From Gammaproteobacteria bacterium (GTDB lineage: Bacteria > Pseudomonadota > Gammaproteobacteria > JALTLT01): a stretch of 10,760 nucleotides of DNA. A model generated the notes under the pieces. The model made no database searches, was not told the DNA's origin, and saw only the letters and a list, made by a program, of their open reading frames with translations. This document shows positions 7,247 through 10,760 of the stretch, one piece after another; the stretch's first letter is position 1, and every line of letters starts with the position of its first letter. The stretch spans positions 1 to 10,760 of the forward strand of contig JALTLT010000390.1 of the NCBI GenBank assembly GCA_027001815.1, written 5' to 3'. Both the position numbers and the translations under genes were made by a program.

Positions 7247-8422
7247 GTGAAGATTGCGTACTTGACCAACTTCTACAACCGTCGCAGCGGTATCGCGCGT
7301 TGTGTGGTGGAACTGGCCGAGCGCCTCTCCCCCGGTCATCAGGTCCACGTTTTCGCCGCTGACTGGGAAGATCAGGGGCGGAGCGACATCCACTTCCACC
7401 GTATCCCCACCCTGGCCGGGGTCAATAGCTGGTCGGTGCGTAACCTGAGCATATTCCTGAGAGGTGGCCGGCTGCTTCGGCGTGTCCATCGGCGGGAGAA
7501 ATTCGATATCATCCATTTCCATACGCCGACCCTGGCACGGTGTGATGTGATGACCTGTCATGGTCTGCCCAGCGCCGGGATTCACTTTCTCGAAAACCTC
7601 GACCCCCGGTTTCGTGGGGAGGTGCCTGCACGTCGCATCCTCCGTTACAAGATCGCACGGCCATTGCTCGAGTACAACTACAGGCCCGGCCGACACCGCG
7701 TGGTGGTGGGAGTCTCGGAGCGGATCCGGGAAGAGCTGCAACGGTTCTGCGGCCTAGATGGGGAAAGCATCGAGGTGATACCCAATGGTGTGGATCTCGA
7801 GCAGTTCAACCCGGATACCCATCGCTCGCAGCGACCTTCGATCCGCGAGCGTTATGGTGTGGCGCGGGACGAGATGCTGGTGATCTTCGTCAGTCACTAT
7901 TTCAAGCGGAAGGGGCTCCCATTTCTCCTCGAGGCGATGGCGAAGGTGGAGGACCCTGGTGTCAAGCTGCTGGTTGTCGGTGACGATCGCAGGGACGGTC
8001 CCGCCATGAGGGCCCAGGCTGAGGCGCTCGGCATCGCTTCCCGCGTGATTTTCGCTGGGGAAGTGGCAGAGGGTCTCGGTGCCGTATATACAGCTGCGGA
8101 TCTATTCGCGTTCCCCTCCTTCTATGAATCCTATGGTCTGGTGACCCTCGAGGCGATGGCATGTGGTCTGCCCGTGGTGGTGAGTGATACAGGAGTCGCC
8201 GGTGAGCTGGTGGATGGGGGGCGGAACGGTTTTCTGGTGGAGAACTGTGCAGATTCCGATACCATCGCGCAGCATATCGTCGCGCTGCGTGCCGATCCAG
8301 TGCTGCGGCAGGAAATGGGGAAGCGGGCTGCTACGTTCGCCCGCCGTTTCACCTGGGAGCACAACGTCGAGCAGTATCTCTCCCTCTATCGTCGGCTGCT
8401 GGCGGAAAGGGAGAGGGCATAG
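7247..8422 (+). CDS. GT4-family (GT-B fold) glycosyltransferase
   Basis: This 391-residue protein is a second complete GT4 enzyme, distinct from the one at 5023-6168. The N-terminal domain begins KIAYLTNFYNRRSGIARCVV (2-21) with the acceptor-side loop. DIIHFHTPT (87-95) and MTCHGLPSA (102-110) follow, then VVGVSERIREELQRF (153-167) and IEVIPNGVDLEQFNP (175-189) at the hinge. The donor domain has VIFVSHYFKRKGL (212-224), KLLVVGDD (240-247), and the EX7E motif in YESYGLVTLEAMACGLPVVV (293-312), with E294 and E302. It starts at a GTG 5 nt after the GNAT stop. No good Shine-Dalgarno site is visible, so expression probably depends on coupling. Donor and linkage are unknown. With the GT2 and the other GT4 it implies at least three glycosidic linkages assembled by this stretch. 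Confidence 0.92.
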   Translation: MKIAYLTNFYNRRSGIARCVVELAERLSPGHQVHVFAADWEDQGRSDIHFHRIPTLAGVNSWSVRNLSIFLRGGRLLRRVHRREKFDIIHFHTPTLARCDVMTCHGLPSAGIHFLENLDPRFRGEVPARRILRYKIARPLLEYNYRPGRHRVVVGVSERIREELQRFCGLDGESIEVIPNGVDLEQFNPDTHRSQRPSIRERYGVARDEMLVIFVSHYFKRKGLPFLLEAMAKVEDPGVKLLVVGDDRRDGPAMRAQAEALGIASRVIFAGEVAEGLGAVYTAADLFAFPSFYESYGLVTLEAMACGLPVVVSDTGVAGELVDGGRNGFLVENCADSDTIAQHIVALRADPVLRQEMGKRAATFARRFTWEHNVEQYLSLYRRLLAERERA

Positions 8423-8480
8423 TGCCGTGACTGGAGGAGAAGAGGGGAGGGCCGTCCTCTAGACGGTTTCCCGAAAGGCC

Positions 8481-9179
8481 ATGATCATCTGCCACCGTTA
8501 CCGTTTCATCTTCATCAAGACCCGCAAGACCGCGGGAACCAGCATCGAGATCGCCCTTTCGCGTTTCTGTGGAGAGAACGATGTCATTACCCCTATTCTG
8601 GAGGAGGATGAGCGACTCCGTCAGAGGTTGGGTTATCCAGGGCCGCGCAACTATCGGCTCTCCCTCGCCGAAATGGCCAGGCTCGCTGGCTGGAAGGAGT
8701 GGGCGCGGTTTCTCCTTACCGGCCGCCGAAAGATGTACTGGAATCACATGCCGGCGGGTGCCGTTCGTCACATGGTGGGTGAAGAGATCTGGAACGACTA
8801 CTTCACTTTCTGTTTCGAGCGTAACCCTTGGGACAAGGTGATCTCCTATTACTGGTGGCGAAAGGCCAACGGTGACGATCTGCCCGATCTCTCCGAGTTC
8901 ATCCTCCAGGGTGGGGGAAGAAAGGTCTCCGACTACGACCGTTACACGGAAAACGGCGCACTCCTGGTTGATCGCGTCTGCCGTTTCGAGAACCTGGCGA
9001 GTGACCTGGAGGAGATCGGCACCCTCCTGAATCTTCCAGAAGCCCTCGAACTTCCTCACACCAAGAGCGGTACACGGAAAGACCGGCGCAACTATCGAGA
9101 GTTGCTCGGCGAGCCGGAGCGCGACCGTATCGCCGCCGATTTCGCCCGTGAGATTGCCCTACTGGACTACACCTTCTGA
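8481..9179 (+). CDS. Sulfotransferase family protein (PAPS-dependent, carbohydrate type)
   Basis: This 232-residue protein has the sulfotransferase P-loop right at its N-terminus: FIFIKTRKTAGTSIE (9-23), where KTRKTAGTS is the 5'-phosphosulfate-binding loop. CFERNPWDKVISYYWW (111-126) contains the 3'-phosphate-binding R-NPWD-S type motif. NHMPAGAVRHMVG (88-100) and CRFENLASDLEEIG (167-180) match later conserved blocks, and the tail ends ALLDYTF as in related proteins. It resembles Sulfotransfer_2-type carbohydrate sulfotransferases and differs clearly from the protein at 161-724. The role would be to sulfate a sugar hydroxyl or amine using PAPS in the cytosol. The ATG follows a 58-nt gap after the GT4 gene, the largest in the operon, with an in-frame TAG at 8460-8462. 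The purine-rich GAAAGG at 8473-8478 is poorly spaced as an RBS. No PAPS synthesis gene is in view. Confidence 0.85.
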   Translation: MIICHRYRFIFIKTRKTAGTSIEIALSRFCGENDVITPILEEDERLRQRLGYPGPRNYRLSLAEMARLAGWKEWARFLLTGRRKMYWNHMPAGAVRHMVGEEIWNDYFTFCFERNPWDKVISYYWWRKANGDDLPDLSEFILQGGGRKVSDYDRYTENGALLVDRVCRFENLASDLEEIGTLLNLPEALELPHTKSGTRKDRRNYRELLGEPERDRIAADFAREIALLDYTF

Positions 9180-9200
9180 CCTTTCCACCCCGATAATCAA

Positions 9201-9266
9201 GGACACCCATAAACTAGTTAAGCCACGAGTTTGAGACACCCATTCTCTGGCGATTGATGGGTGTCC
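9201..9266. repeat. Three REP-like repeat copies 3' of the transposase
   Basis: GGACACCCAT (9201-9210), GACACCCAT (9235-9243, preceded by A instead of G) and ATGGGTGTCC (9257-9266) share one core. The second and third form a perfect 9-bp inverted repeat around a 13-nt loop. The first can pair with the third over 10 bp. The two same-orientation copies start 34 nt apart. The stem is not followed by a T-run on either strand, so this is unlikely to be a simple terminator of the sulfotransferase gene. A perfect AACTAGTT palindrome (9212-9219) lies between copies one and two. Confidence 0.8.
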
Positions 9267-9296
9267 TGAACAGACTTCACAGGGTGAAATCGAGCC

Positions 9297-9315
9297 ATCG
9301 GGATGGGATCCCGAT
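9297..9315. repeat. Perfect 8-bp hairpin with 3-nt loop
   Basis: ATCGGGAT (9297-9304), GGG loop, ATCCCGAT (9308-9315). The stem is strong, but only three Ts follow, so terminator function for the (+) operon is doubtful. It does not contain the GGGTGTCC core. Confidence 0.7.
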
Positions 9316-9355
9316 TTCCGGGCGGTTTGGAGGGGGAACGATGATCTGGGAGGGG

Positions 9356-9393
9356 GGGCGGCCGCCCGGGATCCGACCGGATCGATGGTCGGA
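9356..9393. repeat. Two adjacent palindromes in the gene-free stretch
   Basis: GGGCGGCCGCCC (9356-9367) is a perfect 12-bp palindrome. Five bases on, TCCGACC (9372-9378) and GGTCGGA (9387-9393) form a perfect 7-bp inverted repeat around an 8-nt loop. Neither has a T-run. In such GC-rich DNA some palindromes arise by chance, so a function is not implied. Confidence 0.55.
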
Positions 9394-9426
9394 GGACCGA
9401 ATGAGGGTTTGGGGGATCGCGAGACG

Positions 9427-9456
9427 AAAAAAGCCGCCTCCGCCACTGAGCGGTTT
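9427..9456 (-). terminator. Candidate intrinsic terminator of the transposase gene
   Basis: Read on the minus strand, AAACCGC (9456-9450) can pair with GCGG-C-TTT (9437-9430) with one bulged base. The right arm runs straight into six Ts (9432-9427). It lies about 60 nt past the transposase stop, the right place for a terminator. The stem has only four G:C pairs at its core, so support is moderate. Confidence 0.4.
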
Positions 9457-9470
9457 CTCGACTACGAACA

Positions 9471-9494
9471 GATCGCGGGATCGCGGGATCGCAG
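9471..9494. repeat. Short tandem repeat, 8-bp unit, three copies
   Basis: GATCGCGG at 9471-9478 and 9479-9486 is followed by GATCGCAG at 9487-9494, one mismatch. It sits just beyond the transposase stop at 9518. It could be a replication-slippage product with no function. Confidence 0.7.
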
Positions 9495-9517
9495 GGCGCT
9501 GCCTGCAGCCCTCCCCG

Positions 9518-10516
9518 TCAGGTCGCTTCCATCCTCCGCATCTCTCCCATGCCCCAGACCCATTTCTGGCCCAGGCGTTGGGCGACCTGGCGCAACCGCT
9601 CCCACATTCCCCAGAACCAGCGATCCTCTCCCTCGTGCCGGTCCACCCGACGGTGCCATTCCTCACCCGCCAGTCCCAGGCGCTCCAGCAGCGGGGCCGC
9701 CGAGGCGGGGATCGAAGCGGCTGCCACCTTCTCCTCCCGGGCCGTCCACTCCACCAGCTCCACATAGGTCCTCAGATCCACCCCGGGGACCACCGCCTCC
9801 AAGGCCATCAGCTCCGGCCCCTTCGCCTCTCGCGCCTTCGCCTGGCGCCGCTCCTCGCGCCCCCGCCACGCGCGGATCCGCCACGCGCGGATCCGCTCGC
9901 GGATCGAGGCAAACGCGCTCTCCTCGAGAAACTCCGACTCCCCCGCCCGCACGGGGTTGAGGTCCACATACGCCATGCACGAGAGCAACGCCCCGTCGTC
10001 GAGCAGCGCATGGGAACGGAAACGCCCCTCCCAGAAGCGACCGGTGCAGCCATCCTCCTCGTTGGCCCGACGCGCCACCGGCTCGTTGAGATCCCGCATG
10101 AACCACCCCAGGTCGTAGAGCCGTTCCCGCCACACCTCCACCTGGGCCTGCAGTGCCGAAGCCTCCACCGGGTCGAGTTGCTCCCCCGCCCGATGGCGCC
10201 GCGCCCGCTCGTCGAGGGAGTGGATCTTGTCCCAGCGCTCGAGCACCTCCTCTAGTGACCAGCCCCGGGCCCGCTCCGCATCGATCCGCAGCACCAGGTG
10301 GTAGTGGTTGGAGAGGATGGCGTAGGCGGCCACGTCGATGGCGTAGGCCTCGGAGAGGAGTTGGAGGCGCTCGAGGAGCCATTCCTTGCGGTGGGAGAGG
10401 TCTTTGCCGCTCCTGGGGTCCTTGCCACACAGGAAGGCGCGGCGGACGCAACGGGAGATGCAGTGGTAGAAGGGGGTGTCGTCGAGGGAGACGAGTTCGC
10501 GTCGTGGGCGGGTCAT
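9518..10516 (-). CDS. REP-associated tyrosine transposase (RAYT, Y1_Tnp/IS200-like HUH family)
   Basis: This 332-residue protein begins MTRPRRELVSLDDTPFYHCI. It has a cysteine trio (C19, C23, C30), the HUH motif as SNHYHLVLRI (69-78, metal histidines H71 and H73), and ECTGRFWEGRF-like DGCTGRFWEGRF (155-166). YVDLNPVRAG (183-192) follows, with Y183 the probable catalytic tyrosine. These are the features of the single-strand DNA endonuclease domain of RAYTs, which nick and join at hairpin-forming REP sequences. The protein is longer than IS200 TnpA (about 150 aa), with a long Arg/Glu-rich C-terminal extension typical of this RAYT subgroup. It looks intact. The start is decided by a perfect AGGAGGT upstream; the frame stays open for 78 further codons, but these span the repeats and are not credible coding. 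It is transcribed against the polysaccharide operon. It visibly uses even more G/C-rich codons than the operon, consistent with separate acquisition. Confidence 0.9.
   Translation of the reverse strand: MTRPRRELVSLDDTPFYHCISRCVRRAFLCGKDPRSGKDLSHRKEWLLERLQLLSEAYAIDVAAYAILSNHYHLVLRIDAERARGWSLEEVLERWDKIHSLDERARRHRAGEQLDPVEASALQAQVEVWRERLYDLGWFMRDLNEPVARRANEEDGCTGRFWEGRFRSHALLDDGALLSCMAYVDLNPVRAGESEFLEESAFASIRERIRAWRIRAWRGREERRQAKAREAKGPELMALEAVVPGVDLRTYVELVEWTAREEKVAAASIPASAAPLLERLGLAGEEWHRRVDRHEGEDRWFWGMWERLRQVAQRLGQKWVWGMGEMRRMEAT
9866..9895 (-). repeat. 15-bp in-frame tandem duplication within the transposase gene
   Basis: CCACGCGCGGATCCG occurs twice without a gap (9866-9880 and 9881-9895). 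On the coding strand it duplicates five residues, giving IRAWRIRAWR near residues 209-218, just after the catalytic domain. The unit is a multiple of three, so the frame is kept. Confidence 0.85.
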
Positions 10517-10520
10517 CCTG

Positions 10521-10527
10521 ACCTCCT
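10521..10527 (-). promoter_or_regulatory. Perfect ribosome binding site of the transposase gene
   Basis: The minus strand reads AGGAGGT, then a 4-nt spacer, then the ATG at 10516-10514. It is the strongest Shine-Dalgarno site in the window. It fixes the start against upstream in-frame alternatives. Confidence 0.8.
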
Positions 10528-10532
10528 GAGCT

Positions 10533-10551
10533 GGTGTCCGTTCCGATTGTG
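10533..10551. repeat. Degenerate REP-like copy in the transposase leader
   Basis: GGTGTCC (10533-10539) and CCGATTGTG (10543-10551) are separated by 3 nt. The same two blocks are contiguous at 10655-10670. The copy lies 5 nt upstream of the transposase RBS, inside its probable 5' leader or promoter region. That position would suit autoregulation by the transposase; this is inference. Confidence 0.55.
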
Positions 10552-10603
10552 GGGGAGTGTAGGGAGCCGCCCCGCGGTTGTCAACGCCTCCTCTCGGGAA
10601 AGA

Positions 10604-10633
10604 TGGGTGTCCCAAAATGTTCCGGGACACCCA
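10604..10633. repeat. REP-like inverted repeat 5' of the transposase
   Basis: TGGGTGTCCC (10604-10613) and GGGACACCCA (10624-10633) are perfect 10-bp arms around a 10-nt loop. The core is the same as in the copies on the other side of the gene. It is about 90 nt upstream of the transposase start. Confidence 0.85.
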
Positions 10634-10646
10634 GAAATCGTGTTGG

Positions 10647-10667
10647 AATCGGTGGGTGTCCCCGATT
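10647..10667. repeat. REP-like copy in a bulged hairpin
   Basis: The core GGGTGTCCC sits inside AATCG (10647-10651) and CGATT (10663-10667). Outer 5-bp arms, a 2-nt bulge (10652-10653), an inner GGG/CCC stem and a TGT loop give the imperfect, bulged stem characteristic of REP sequences. Confidence 0.65.
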
Positions 10668-10686
10668 GTGCCGGATTTTGAGGGTT

Positions 10687-10697
10687 GGTGGGTGTCC
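10687..10697. repeat. Outermost REP-like copy, GGTGGGTGTCC
   Basis: It is identical over 11 nt to 10651-10661 and in the same orientation, 36 nt further out. Its flanks diverge and do not form the hairpin seen in the neighbouring copy. The remaining 63 nt to the window end show nothing I can assign. Confidence 0.7.
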
Positions 10698-10760
10698 TGG
10701 ATTGAAGGCGGGTGGCGCCAGGGGTCAGGGGGAGAGGGTGCCCATCTCACGGAGGCGGAG

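Larger units (their letters stand above)
9201..10697 (-). mobile_element. REP/RAYT unit (REPtron): transposase gene flanked by GGGTGTCC repeats
   Basis: A complete Y1-type transposase gene (9518-10516, minus strand) is bracketed by clusters of one short repeat core, GGGTGTCC or its complement. There are copies at 9201-9210, 9235-9243 and 9257-9266 on its 3' side, and at 10604-10613, 10624-10633, 10651-10661 and 10687-10697 on its 5' side. Such flanking by imperfect palindromes is the known arrangement of RAYTs with their cognate REP sequences. The unit begins 21 nt after the sulfotransferase stop and is transcribed towards the operon. I see no long terminal inverted repeats or target-site duplication, so the outer limits given are simply the outermost repeat copies. 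Confidence 0.7.

Noticed and set aside
8423..8480. Promoter, terminator or small gene in the largest intra-operon gap
   Set aside because: There is only a weak AGAGG/CCTCT pairing with no T-run, no convincing promoter boxes, and a very short open frame without support.
9201..9266. Possible CRISPR array, from regularly placed short repeats
   Set aside because: The repeats are only 8-10 nt, change orientation, have unequal spacing and are too few. A RAYT gene explains them better, and no cas gene is present.
9235..9266. Rho-independent terminator of the polysaccharide operon
   Set aside because: The stem is good, but the loop is 13 nt and no T-run follows on the plus strand. The same motif recurs on the far side of the transposase, so it is a repeat rather than a terminator.
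9254..10255. A 333-codon open frame on the plus strand across the repeats and transposase
   Set aside because: Its product is Pro/Arg/His-rich low-complexity sequence, and most of it is antisense to the well-supported transposase.
10517..10750. N-terminal extension of the transposase by 78 codons
   Set aside because: The extension reads through the REP-like repeats and ignores the perfect AGGAGGT site before the ATG at 10516. Family members start near the TRPRR segment.

Overview
The window is GC-rich throughout. It looks like a chromosomal accessory region of a proteobacterium, most likely a gammaproteobacterium. That guess rests on base composition, on the surface-polysaccharide gene set, and on a long REP-associated tyrosine transposase (RAYT) of a type I associate with gammaproteobacteria. 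No rRNA or housekeeping gene is present to fix the taxonomy.

Positions 161-9179 hold nine co-directional (+) genes packed as one apparent operon. Gaps are 5-58 nt, and two start/stop junctions overlap as ATGA. In order they encode: a small P-loop sulfotransferase-like protein, a NodB-type polysaccharide deacetylase, a class I SAM methyltransferase with an N-terminal Cys4 zinc ribbon, a family 2 glycosyltransferase, a cytoplasmic alkaline-phosphatase-superfamily phosphohydrolase, a GT4 glycosyltransferase, a double-GNAT acyltransferase, a second GT4 glycosyltransferase, and a second sulfotransferase of a different sequence type. Together they look like the sugar-transfer and decoration part of an exopolysaccharide, capsule or O-antigen locus. 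The product would be a heteroglycan built by at least three glycosyltransferases and modified by methylation, N-acylation/deacetylation and probably sulfation. No protein shows a clear signal peptide or membrane-spanning stretch, and no flippase, polymerase, chain-length regulator or export gene is visible. The locus therefore probably continues upstream, and assembly chemistry here is probably cytosolic.

Positions 9180-10760 are a separate module. A complete RAYT gene lies on the minus strand (9518-10516), opposite to the operon. It is flanked on both sides by copies of the core GGGTGTCC/GGACACCC, several arranged as inverted repeats: three downstream of the gene (9201-9266) and four upstream (10604-10697). 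A degenerate copy sits in its leader. This is the layout of a REP/RAYT unit (REPtron). The 338-nt stretch between the last operon gene and the RAYT stop holds the repeats, several further palindromes, a short tandem repeat and a candidate terminator, but no supportable gene. The final 63 nt (10698-10760) show nothing I can assign.

The items most worth a second look are the REPtron and its motif, the side-by-side sulfotransferase and deacetylase genes that recall N-deacetylase/N-sulfotransferase chemistry, and the cytoplasmic AlkP-fold enzyme embedded among the glycosyltransferases.
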